Positions 16,533-22,716 of a stretch of DNA of 23,339 nt are shown piece by piece. Source of the DNA: JBBTXL01 sp038062295. GTDB lineage: Bacteria > Patescibacteriota > Minisyncoccia > GWC2-36-17 > WO2-46-25. Position 1 is the first letter of the stretch, and every line of letters starts with the position of its first letter. Below the pieces are notes generated by a model. The model had not been told where the DNA came from. It searched no databases and saw only the letters and a program-made list of their open reading frames with translations. Both the position numbers and the translations under genes were made by a program. Location of the stretch: contig JBBTXL010000051.1 in assembly GCA_038062295.1 (NCBI GenBank), forward strand, positions 1-23,339, read 5' to 3'.

Positions 16533-16547
16533 TCGCTCGGGACGATT

Positions 16548-16576
16548 GATTTTACGGCGCAAGCGCTCGTAAAATC
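16548..16576 (-). terminator. Hairpin between tmRNA 3' end and infC
   Basis: A 9-bp perfect inverted repeat GATTTTACG/CGTAAAATC (16548-16556 with 16568-16576) extended by GCGC/GCGC with one unpaired base lies just downstream of the tmRNA 3' end. There is no T-tract on the minus strand, so it is more likely a processing or weak termination structure than a strong intrinsic terminator. It sits where tmRNA and infC transcripts would be separated. Confidence 0.45.
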
Positions 16577-16581
16577 TAATC

Positions 16582-16975
16582 GGTGGAGATGGCGAGAGTT
16601 GAACTCGCATCCAAAAGGCCTTTGCAAAACATATCTACACGCGTAGGGTATTTTTATTGTGTCGGACTGCGGGTCTGAAAATAACCAAAATACCGCATGT
16701 CTCAAGCCGTTTTGCTTTGGCGCGCGCCACGGCGGTTCGCGCACTGCAGTCTGAAAATATCACACCAACATTCCACCATTCAGACGACAGTGGGGTTGAT
16801 GGCGCAGGTTTTTAAATCCGCGCGAAAGACAAGGATGGCGCAAACGCAAAAGCGAATGCGTTCCTTACCTTTGAAAATAAGTTTGCACTTATTTGGTTGC
16901 CGCGTTTGAACGAGTTCGCGACCAACTCGGCGTGCATGTTTTGAAAGATGCTTTTTGTCAAGGCCCAACATCCCC
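16582..16975 (-). ncRNA. ssrA: Transfer-messenger RNA (tmRNA)
   Basis: About 394 nt on the minus strand. The 5' end GGGGATG (16975-16969) pairs with CATCTCC (16591-16585) as the 7-bp acceptor stem, with one G-U. Just inside the 3' side is a T-arm GCGAG-TTCAACT-CTCGC (16606-16590 area). After discriminator A the genome reads CCG, so the terminal CCA is not fully encoded. The mRNA-like part has the usual GCAAAC resume site near 16886 (tag starting ANLFSKV) and runs in frame to TAA near 16812, followed by AAACCTGC as seen after the tag stop in other tmRNAs. Together with SmpB it rescues stalled ribosomes and tags the nascent chain. smpB lies 42 nt upstream on the same strand. Confidence 0.93.
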
Positions 16976-16982
16976 GCCCAAA

Positions 16983-16999
16983 TTCTTACCGTGTAAGAA
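16983..16999 (-). other. Small inverted repeat between smpB and ssrA
   Basis: A perfect 7-bp repeat TTCTTAC/GTAAGAA with a 3-nt spacer lies 8 nt upstream of the tmRNA 5' end. On the minus strand it is followed by only TTT. It could be a weak smpB terminator, a processing hairpin for the tmRNA 5' end, or contain the tmRNA -10 region; no clear -35 was seen. Confidence 0.3.
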
Positions 17000-17017
17000 C
17001 TTCGGCGGAGATATTTG

Positions 17018-17506
17018 CTACTCCTTCATAACCCTATCCCGTATCCTTTCAAACTCACGTTTTTTCATGTGCTCGCGCTTTTCGAATTTCTTTTTGGAGC
17101 GCGCAAGGCCGAACTCCAGCTTCACTTTATGGCGTTCAGTATACAGCGAAACAGGGATCAAAGTCAAGCCCTTTTGTGCGGCTTTTCCGGCAAGTTCCGC
17201 AAGCTCATCCTTTTTTAAAAGAAGCTTGCGGGTTCGGTCGCTCGTGTACCACGCGGGGGTGTTGGCCGGCTGATATGGCGCGATAACCCCGCCGATCCAA
17301 AACGCCTCGCCGCCGCGGATGATGACGAACGACCCGCGCAGCTGCGCCATGCCGCGCTGGCATGCTTTTGCCTCAAAACCAAACAGAACGATCCCGGCCC
17401 GGTATCGTTCCAAAATCTCGTAGTCAAACAGCACTTTTCTGTTGTCGGCAAGCGTCGGCATAGCTTTTTTAGTGTATCGCGCCACACCCTTTTTTGCCAG
17501 TGACAT
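17018..17506 (-). CDS. smpB: SsrA-binding protein SmpB
   Basis: 162 residues from ATG 17506; the internal Met16 (MPTLADNRKVLFDYEILE) is an alternative start nearer the typical 150-residue length. Core motifs: ADNRKVLFDYEILERYRAGIVL, FEAKACQRGMAQLRGSFVIIR, and the C-terminal LARSKKKFEKREHMKKREFERI, the basic tail that becomes helical in the decoding centre. The usual GTEVKS-type stretch is replaced by GFEAKACQ. SmpB binds the tRNA-like domain of tmRNA and delivers it to stalled ribosomes. Its placement immediately upstream of ssrA on the same strand makes a complete trans-translation module. Confidence 0.96.
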   Translation of the reverse strand: MSLAKKGVARYTKKAMPTLADNRKVLFDYEILERYRAGIVLFGFEAKACQRGMAQLRGSFVIIRGGEAFWIGGVIAPYQPANTPAWYTSDRTRKLLLKKDELAELAGKAAQKGLTLIPVSLYTERHKVKLEFGLARSKKKFEKREHMKKREFERIRDRVMKE

Positions 17507-17528
17507 ATATTACTGAGAGTGATACCAT
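17500..17528 (+). promoter_or_regulatory. Possible promoter for the 17567 gene
   Basis: GTGACA (17500-17505, 5 of 6 to TTGACA) and TACCAT (17523-17528) are spaced by 17 nt, with an extended TGn (17520-17522) before the -10. The site overlaps the divergent smpB start codon. The predicted start near 17535 leaves a leader of about 32 nt. Confidence 0.35.
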
Positions 17529-17566
17529 GGAGATAAATAATGAATAACGGACAACCCTAACTTCAT

Positions 17567-17980
17567 ATGGAAAAATTTCCAGAAGGCGAACATCAGAACG
17601 TTAACAACCGAGACGAGGAGAGAAAAGAAATGGGAGAGCAGGAATTACCGTTTGAGGAACAACTTGCTTTGGCAACCGCCCTATGCGAAGCCGTAAATAA
17701 CAGGAATAGGTTTACTGATGGTTATGGCGGTTTTGATACGTTTGCTGAGGCATGGCAACACGTGGGAGATAACAGACAGAAGTACGATGAGTTGGCAGAT
17801 GCGGTGTCGCGGACGAGGCAAGAACTCGATGAAAAGGTTTCCGATAAAGGAGCGTTTGTCGAGCAGTTAAAGAATGCGGGGCACGACGATGTTGCGAATC
17901 GGATAGCCAGCATGTTCAGTGTCTCCCCAAAGCGGGAGGGTATTGTTTCTCGCCTTCGGAAAAAGTTTCGGAAAGAATAA
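17567..17980 (+). CDS. Hypothetical charged protein, 137 aa
   Basis: I do not recognise it. It starts at ATG 17567 without a visible Shine-Dalgarno. It is soluble and highly charged, with a polar, probably disordered N-terminus (EGEHQNVNNRDEERKE). Mostly helical sequence follows (PFEEQLALATALCEAVNN, KYDELADAVSRTRQELDEKV), then a basic tail (SPKREGIVSRLRKKFRKE). There is no signal peptide or membrane segment. It stands alone between the divergent smpB gene and its own terminator, so it is probably monocistronic. Its base composition is more AT-rich than ileS downstream. Confidence 0.65.
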   Translation: MEKFPEGEHQNVNNRDEERKEMGEQELPFEEQLALATALCEAVNNRNRFTDGYGGFDTFAEAWQHVGDNRQKYDELADAVSRTRQELDEKVSDKGAFVEQLKNAGHDDVANRIASMFSVSPKREGIVSRLRKKFRKE

Positions 17981-18014
17981 TTATTTTTGCGTAGTTAAAC
18001 TTTGTGAATCAAAG

Positions 18015-18045
18015 CCCGCGGGACATACCCACGGGTTTTTGTTTT
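18015..18045 (+). terminator. Intrinsic terminator after the 17567 gene
   Basis: Stem CCCGCGGG/CCCACGGG (18015-18022 with 18028-18035; one C-A mismatch) with a 5-nt loop, followed by T5-G-T4. It ends the monocistronic unit upstream and isolates it from the hicB promoter. Confidence 0.82.
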
Positions 18046-18081
18046 CCAAAGTGAGCGCCCCCCATTCCCGCCTCTTGTCGA

Positions 18082-18119
18082 CATGTCGTTTTATTTGCGA
18101 TAGCAAATAAAACGACATG
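18082..18119. repeat. Perfect 17-bp inverted repeat (38-nt palindrome)
   Basis: The arms 18082-18098 (CATGTCGTTTTATTTGC) and 18103-18119 are exact reverse complements around a GATA loop. It lies after the terminator and 34 nt before the -35 box of the hicB promoter. It has no T-tract on either side and no coding role. Possible roles are an operator for a dimeric regulator, a remnant of a mobile-element end, or a transcript hairpin; none is shown. Confidence 0.9.
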
Positions 18120-18152
18120 AGAGAGTTTTTAAGAAACGCTGTGTCAGCGGGG

Positions 18153-18181
18153 TTGATTTTGTGCCTGTTTGCGAGTATAGT
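18153..18181 (+). promoter_or_regulatory. Promoter of hicB-hicA-ileS, near-leaderless
   Basis: -35 TTGATT (18153-18158), 17-nt spacer, -10 TATAGT (18176-18181). The expected start at about 18188-18189 is next to the hicB ATG at 18190, so the mRNA would have essentially no 5' leader. This is the best promoter match for the downstream operon and excludes a long T-box-type leader at this start. Confidence 0.55.
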
Positions 18182-18189
18182 TTCCCTAT

Positions 18190-18411
18190 ATGGTGCAACA
18201 CTATACCGCGGTATATACCAAACAGGGGAAATGGTATCTCGGCTGGGTGGAGGAACTGCCGGGCGTGAACACGCAGGGGAAAACGCTCAAAGAGGCAAAA
18301 GAGAATATGCGCGAAGCGCTTGCGCTCGTGCTTGAAGCCAACAAGCTGTTGAGTAAAACAGCGTTGCGCGGCGCGCGTGCATACCGCGAGCGCGTGGCGG
18401 TTTCCGTATAG
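18190..18411 (+). CDS. hicB: HicB-family antitoxin
   Basis: 73 residues of the HicB/UPF0150 partial RNase H fold: YTAVYTKQGKWYLGWVEELPGVNTQGKTL-type strands, then the helix EAKENMREALALVLEANK. The PG-V-x-T-x-G-x-T-x-x-EA-x-x-N pattern is diagnostic. It lacks the C-terminal ribbon-helix-helix DNA-binding domain of longer HicB proteins, so autoregulation through that domain is not expected. It is presumed to neutralise the HicA toxin encoded 11 nt downstream. Antitoxin-first order is the reverse of E. coli hicAB. Confidence 0.87.
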   Translation: MVQHYTAVYTKQGKWYLGWVEELPGVNTQGKTLKEAKENMREALALVLEANKLLSKTALRGARAYRERVAVSV

Positions 18412-18422
18412 CATACGGCCCG

Positions 18423-18617
18423 ATGAAACGCAGCGACTTGGTTGCGCATGTAACGGAAGAAGGGTGTATATTTGTCCGCGAAGGCGCAAAACACAGCGTC
18501 TTTTTTCATCCTTCCACAAAACGAATTTCCACAGTGCCGCGGCACCGTGAGATCAATAATTTTCTTGCACGAAAAATATGCCGTGATCTGGGGATCGCGG
18601 CTCCCAAGAAAAAATAA
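18423..18617 (+). CDS. hicA: HicA-family mRNA interferase toxin
   Basis: 64 residues with a dsRBD-like alpha-beta-beta-beta-alpha fold. Motifs: MKRSDLVAHVTEEGCIFVRE, GAKHSVFFHP with the catalytic His at residue 24, TVPRHREIN, and the C-terminal helix FLARKICRDLGI. The G-x-(K/S)-H and P-R-H-x-E-I elements are the HicA signature, and all look intact. The family cleaves mRNA independently of the codon register and is held inactive by HicB. The stop codon overlaps the ileS start by one base (TAATG), placing the toxin in the same operon as an essential synthetase. Confidence 0.9.
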   Translation: MKRSDLVAHVTEEGCIFVREGAKHSVFFHPSTKRISTVPRHREINNFLARKICRDLGIAAPKKK

Positions 18618-21600
18618 TGGGTATGGAACAGAAACCAAAAGAAAAGTCGCCGATCGCGCAGATGGAGGAGGAAGTACTCGCATTGTGGGAGCGCGAACAG
18701 ACATTTGAGAAAATTCTCCGCGTGCGGAAAAAGGGGAAAAAGTTTGTGTTTTACGAAGGGCCGCCAACGGCCAACGGCTTGCCGCACCCCGGGCATGTGA
18801 TGGGGCGCGCGTTCAAGGATCTGTTCCTGCGTTATAAAACGATGCGGGGGTATTTTGTGCCGCGGCGCGCGGGGTGGGATACGCACGGTCTGCCGGTAGA
18901 AATAGAAACGGAAAAAAAGCTCGGACTCCGTTCCAAAGCGGACATTGAACAATATGGTGTTGCCGCGTTCAACCGCGCGTGTAAAGCATCGGTATGGAAG
19001 TACAAGGACGAGTGGGAAAAAATGACCAAGCGTATCGGGCTGTGGTTGGATATGTCCCATCCCTATATTACCTATGACAATCGCTATATAGAGTCGCTGT
19101 GGTGGGTCTTGAAGCGTATTTTTGATAAAGGGTTGCTCGCGGAAGATTACAAGGTGCTGCCGTTCTGCGTACGCTGCGGCACCGGACTTTCTTCGCATGA
19201 ACTGGCGCAACCGGGTGCGTATCAAACGGTTACGGACCCTTCCGTTTATGTAAAATTTCAGATCGCTGATAAGCGCTTTGGCGAGAATGCGTATTTTCTC
19301 GTGTGGACGACCACGCCCTGGACTTTGCCGGCAAACGTCGCACTTGCGGTCAACCCCGCGCTTACCTATAGTGAAGCGCGGAAAGACGGCGAAACGCTCA
19401 TTGTGGCAAAAGATCGCGCGAGCGTGCTGGGAGAGGGGTGGAATACTACCAAAGAATATAAAGGAAATGATTTGGTCGGTATGGGGTATCGGCAGCTGTT
19501 TGACTTTGTGAAGCCGGATAAGAAAGCATTTTTTGTTGTTCCGGGAGATTTTGTTTTGGCGACGGATGGCTCCGGCATCGTACATCTGGCGCCCGCGTAC
19601 GGGGAAGACGACATGCGCGCCGCGCGCGAACACAACCTGCCCGTGTTGCATCCGGTACAAGAGAACGGCGAATTTTCAAAGGAGATTCCCTGGCACGGGA
19701 AATTCGTGAAGCAGGCGGACAAAGATATTATTACGGAACTTTCGCGCCGCGGACTGTTGTTTCGCGAAGAGCAGTATGAACACGAGTATCCGTTCTGCTG
19801 GCGGTGCGACACGCCGCTGTTGTATTTTGCGCGCAAGGGGTGGTTTATCAAAATGTCCGAACTCCGCAAAAAACTCATTGCCAATAATAAAACAATCAAT
19901 TGGATACCGGAACATACAAAGGAAGGGCGGTTTGGTGAGTGGCTCAAAGAAACGAAAGATTGGGCATTCTCGCGCGACCGCTACTGGGGAACGCCGCTGC
20001 CGATATGGCGGTGCGCATCATGCGGAAAAACGGAAGTGGTCGGCAGCATTGCGGAGCTTGGGAGCCGCTCGCAATTCCGGAACCGTTATTTCATGATGCG
20101 GCACGGTGAGGCGTTGTCCAATAAAATGCAGTTTGCCGATGCCAGGGGGAACCCCAAAAACCATTTGACCGAAAAAGGAAAAGAAGAGGTTGCGGCGGCG
20201 CTCGCGCGGTTCCAAAAAAAACACAAAAACACACACGCTGATATTCTGATCGTTTCTCCGCTCCTGCGGACGCAAGAAACCGCGGCATTGGTTGCATCAT
20301 TTTTCAAGATGCCCATGGAATGTGTGCTGACGGATCCTCTCGTGGGAGAGATCGATCTCGGCGACTTTGACGGCGGGAAAATACGGGAGCTTGACGGAGC
20401 TTCCTTTCATTCAGTTGCAGAACGGTTTTCCACCGCTTTTCCCGGGGGCGAGAGCCGGAATGACGTTAAAAAACGCATGACGCGTTTCATCCACGGGACG
20501 GAGCGAACGTACCAAGGAAAAAATATTTTTATTGTCGGCCATGGCGACCCGCTGATGATGCTTGAAGCGGCGTTTTTGGGGCTTGGTGACGGTGAAATAA
20601 TGAACCGGTCGAAAATGCGGTACATTAAGAAAGGAGAAATTCGCGAGCTTCCGTCCGCACAACTGCCGCTGGATGACGAGGGAAATCTCGACCTCCATAA
20701 GCCGTACATTGACGCCGTTTCGTTCCCTTGCGAAAAATGCGGCAGCACCATGCGACGGGTGAGCGAAGTGTGCGACGTGTGGTTTGATTCGGGGGCAATG
20801 CCGCTTGCGCAGGCCCATTTCCCGTTTGACCAGACCCGTGGCGACAATTTCAAAACAAGGCTTAGAAAAATAGACTATCCCGCCGATTTTATTTGCGAGG
20901 GAGTGGATCAGACCCGCGGTTGGTTTTACACGCTCCTTGCCGTGGCGACCGTTTTGAACCTGGAGGCGCCGTACAAAAATGTCGTTTCCCTGGGGCATAT
21001 TTTGGACAAGCACGGCAAGAAAATGTCCAAGTCAAAGAAAAATTACATGGACCCCATGGATGTTGCCGACGCCTACGGGATAGACGCGCTGCGCTGGTAC
21101 TTTTTTATCGCGAACCCCGAAGGCGAGCCGCTGCGCTTTGACGAAAAAGATCTTGCCGACTGGCAGCGTAAGTCGGTGATGATGCTTTTGAACATTTATA
21201 ATTTTCTCGGTCCGCACACCGCGAAAAAAAGCGCCCCGCGTGCGGTGCCGCCGCGCTCGCCGAATGTCCTTGACGCATGGATCCTGTCCCGTTGTGCCGA
21301 AACAACCGCTGCGGCGGGAGAACATCTGGACACGTATAATGCGCTTGGCTCGTCGCGGGCGATCGCGGTGTTTTTGGATGACCTTTCCACGTGGTATGTA
21401 CGCCGCTCGCGCGAGCGATTTCAGCAACGCGCAACTGCCGCGGACCGCCGCCACGCGGCCGCGACACTTGGTTACGTTTTTGAACAGCTGCTGCTGCTCG
21501 CCGCGCCGTTCATGCCGTTTGTGACGGAACATTTGTGGCGGAAGCTCGGCAAAAAGGGCAGCATACACGCGCAGGCGTACCCGAAATCGTCCGCGGCGCG

Positions 21601-22123
21601 TTGTGATAAGCGGCTTGTGTATGATATGATGACGGTGCGGGATGTGGTGAGCAAAGCGCTCAAACTCCGCGCGGATGCTAGCATAAAAGTTCGGCAGCCG
21701 CTCGCTACGCTCACGATCAAAGATCAATCCGCCAGCTGGCGGACAAAAATAAAAAATAACCGGCAGTTGCTGGATTTGGTCAAGGAAGAAGTGAACGTGA
21801 AGCAGGTGGTTTTTGACAGTGCGTTGGCGGAAGAAGTACGGATAGACACGACCATCACGCCCGAACTGAAAGAGGAAGGCATGGTGCGAGAGATCATCCG
21901 GCACATCCAGGCGCTGCGCAAAGAGCGGGGACTCACGCCGCGCGACACGGTTTCCATTCGGTACGCCGGCGGATCGGTAGCGGACGTTGCCGAGCGCAAC
22001 ACGCGCACGATTGCGGCACGGGTTACCGCGCGGACATTTGTGCGCGTTGAGCAGAAAGCCGTGCTTTCAAATCCCCATGCGGTTTCCTGCGACGGCGAAG
22101 AACTGTTTGTCTCCATAGCATAG
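18617..22123 (+). CDS. ileS: Isoleucyl-tRNA synthetase with inserted histidine-phosphatase domain
   Basis: 1168 residues. Class I core: HIGH motif HPGH (57-60), KMSKS (802-806), and a CP1 editing domain with VWTTTPWTLPANVAL (229-243) and GIVHLAPAYGEDD. Zinc-ligand-like CxxC pairs occur in FCVRCGTG, FCWRCDTP, WRCASCGK and FPCEKCGS. The C-terminal region (ELKEEGMVREIIRHIQALRKERGL) fits the eukaryote-like type 2 IleRS. Unusually, about 200 residues (about 486-684) between WRCASCGK...GSIAEL and LHKPYIDAV form a complete histidine phosphatase/phosphoglycerate-mutase-like domain: MMRHGEALSN (His 496), SPLLRTQETA, EIDLGDFDG and VGHGDPLM (His 642). Without the insert it is a normal-style IleRS. The frame is unbroken and the flanking synthetase sequence resumes cleanly. 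It is followed by recO after 6 nt. Confidence 0.95.
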   Translation: MGMEQKPKEKSPIAQMEEEVLALWEREQTFEKILRVRKKGKKFVFYEGPPTANGLPHPGHVMGRAFKDLFLRYKTMRGYFVPRRAGWDTHGLPVEIETEKKLGLRSKADIEQYGVAAFNRACKASVWKYKDEWEKMTKRIGLWLDMSHPYITYDNRYIESLWWVLKRIFDKGLLAEDYKVLPFCVRCGTGLSSHELAQPGAYQTVTDPSVYVKFQIADKRFGENAYFLVWTTTPWTLPANVALAVNPALTYSEARKDGETLIVAKDRASVLGEGWNTTKEYKGNDLVGMGYRQLFDFVKPDKKAFFVVPGDFVLATDGSGIVHLAPAYGEDDMRAAREHNLPVLHPVQENGEFSKEIPWHGKFVKQADKDIITELSRRGLLFREEQYEHEYPFCWRCDTPLLYFARKGWFIKMSELRKKLIANNKTINWIPEHTKEGRFGEWLKETKDWAFSRDRYWGTPLPIWRCASCGKTEVVGSIAELGSRSQFRNRYFMMRHGEALSNKMQFADARGNPKNHLTEKGKEEVAAALARFQKKHKNTHADILIVSPLLRTQETAALVASFFKMPMECVLTDPLVGEIDLGDFDGGKIRELDGASFHSVAERFSTAFPGGESRNDVKKRMTRFIHGTERTYQGKNIFIVGHGDPLMMLEAAFLGLGDGEIMNRSKMRYIKKGEIRELPSAQLPLDDEGNLDLHKPYIDAVSFPCEKCGSTMRRVSEVCDVWFDSGAMPLAQAHFPFDQTRGDNFKTRLRKIDYPADFICEGVDQTRGWFYTLLAVATVLNLEAPYKNVVSLGHILDKHGKKMSKSKKNYMDPMDVADAYGIDALRWYFFIANPEGEPLRFDEKDLADWQRKSVMMLLNIYNFLGPHTAKKSAPRAVPPRSPNVLDAWILSRCAETTAAAGEHLDTYNALGSSRAIAVFLDDLSTWYVRRSRERFQQRATAADRRHAAATLGYVFEQLLLLAAPFMPFVTEHLWRKLGKKGSIHAQAYPKSSAARCDKRLVYDMMTVRDVVSKALKLRADASIKVRQPLATLTIKDQSASWRTKIKNNRQLLDLVKEEVNVKQVVFDSALAEEVRIDTTITPELKEEGMVREIIRHIQALRKERGLTPRDTVSIRYAGGSVADVAERNTRTIAARVTARTFVRVEQKAVLSNPHAVSCDGEELFVSIA

Positions 22124-22129
22124 CTTTTT

Positions 22130-22711
22130 ATGTATTCAGCCACCGGTATCGTGCTTTCACGGCAGAACAAAGGTGAGCATGACCAGATCATTACGGCGTT
22201 CACGAAAGAATATGGAAAAGTGGCGCTCGTTTCGAAAGGGATCAGAAAAGGATCGGCAAAGCTCTCCGGCCATGTTGCGCTGTTCAACCTTACGCAGCTT
22301 CGTTTTGTGCTCGGGCGTCGGCAGAAAGTGCTGACGGCGGCTGTTGAGGTGCAGTCGTTCGCCGGCATGAAAAAGGCCTACCAAAAAATAAACACCGCGC
22401 AACGCGTTGCGGTTCTTGTGGAGCGGTATACGCTCTTTGAAGAGCGGGATGAAGCGATATTTCACCTGGTGCTCGGGGCGCTTGACTATTTGGACCGGCG
22501 GGAGTTTAATGCGTTGGAACTGAAATTTTTCCTCCGGTACTTTGAGTTCAAGTTTTTGGCGCTGTTGGGATATGAGCCGGAGGACAAGACGATCGTTGAG
22601 GCGTTTGCCGGAGAGCGCACGCCGCTTTCGGAACGGGAACTGGACGATCTGGAACGGCGCTTCAGCATCTATTTTGAAAATATTTACGGCAAAGCCGGGA
22701 CGAATGTATAG
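22130..22711 (+). CDS. recO: DNA repair protein RecO
   Basis: 193 residues. The N-terminal OB fold carries the RecO signature MYSATGIVLSRQNKGEHDQIITAFTKEYGK (conserved IVL, D/E-x-D-x-I-x-T and YGK), with VSKGIRK after it. A helical C-terminal domain follows. It is shorter than typical RecO (about 240), and no CxxC zinc-binding cysteines are visible. RecO works with RecR to load RecA onto SSB-coated single-stranded DNA and anneals strands. The ATG lies 6 nt after the ileS stop, so it is part of the hicBA-ileS operon. Confidence 0.9.
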   Translation: MYSATGIVLSRQNKGEHDQIITAFTKEYGKVALVSKGIRKGSAKLSGHVALFNLTQLRFVLGRRQKVLTAAVEVQSFAGMKKAYQKINTAQRVAVLVERYTLFEERDEAIFHLVLGALDYLDRREFNALELKFFLRYFEFKFLALLGYEPEDKTIVEAFAGERTPLSERELDDLERRFSIYFENIYGKAGTNV

Positions 22712-22716
22712 GGCGT

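Noticed and set aside
16422..16610. Minus-strand 62-codon frame upstream of infC as a leader peptide
   Set aside because: It runs through the tmRNA 3' end and over the conserved infC N-terminus in another frame; no ribosome-binding or attenuation features were seen.
16585..16611. A separate tRNA gene suggested by the T-arm and acceptor sequence
   Set aside because: The matching 5' acceptor strand is about 385 nt away with a tag frame between, so this is the tRNA-like end of tmRNA.
18001..18190. T-box or other riboswitch for ileS regulation
   Set aside because: No T-box motif or antiterminator was seen, and the promoter start is almost at the hicB ATG, leaving no leader for such an element.
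18117..18335. Open frame (72 codons) starting at the right arm of the palindrome
   Set aside because: It overlaps the hicB gene in another frame, covers the hicB promoter, and has no recognisable sequence.
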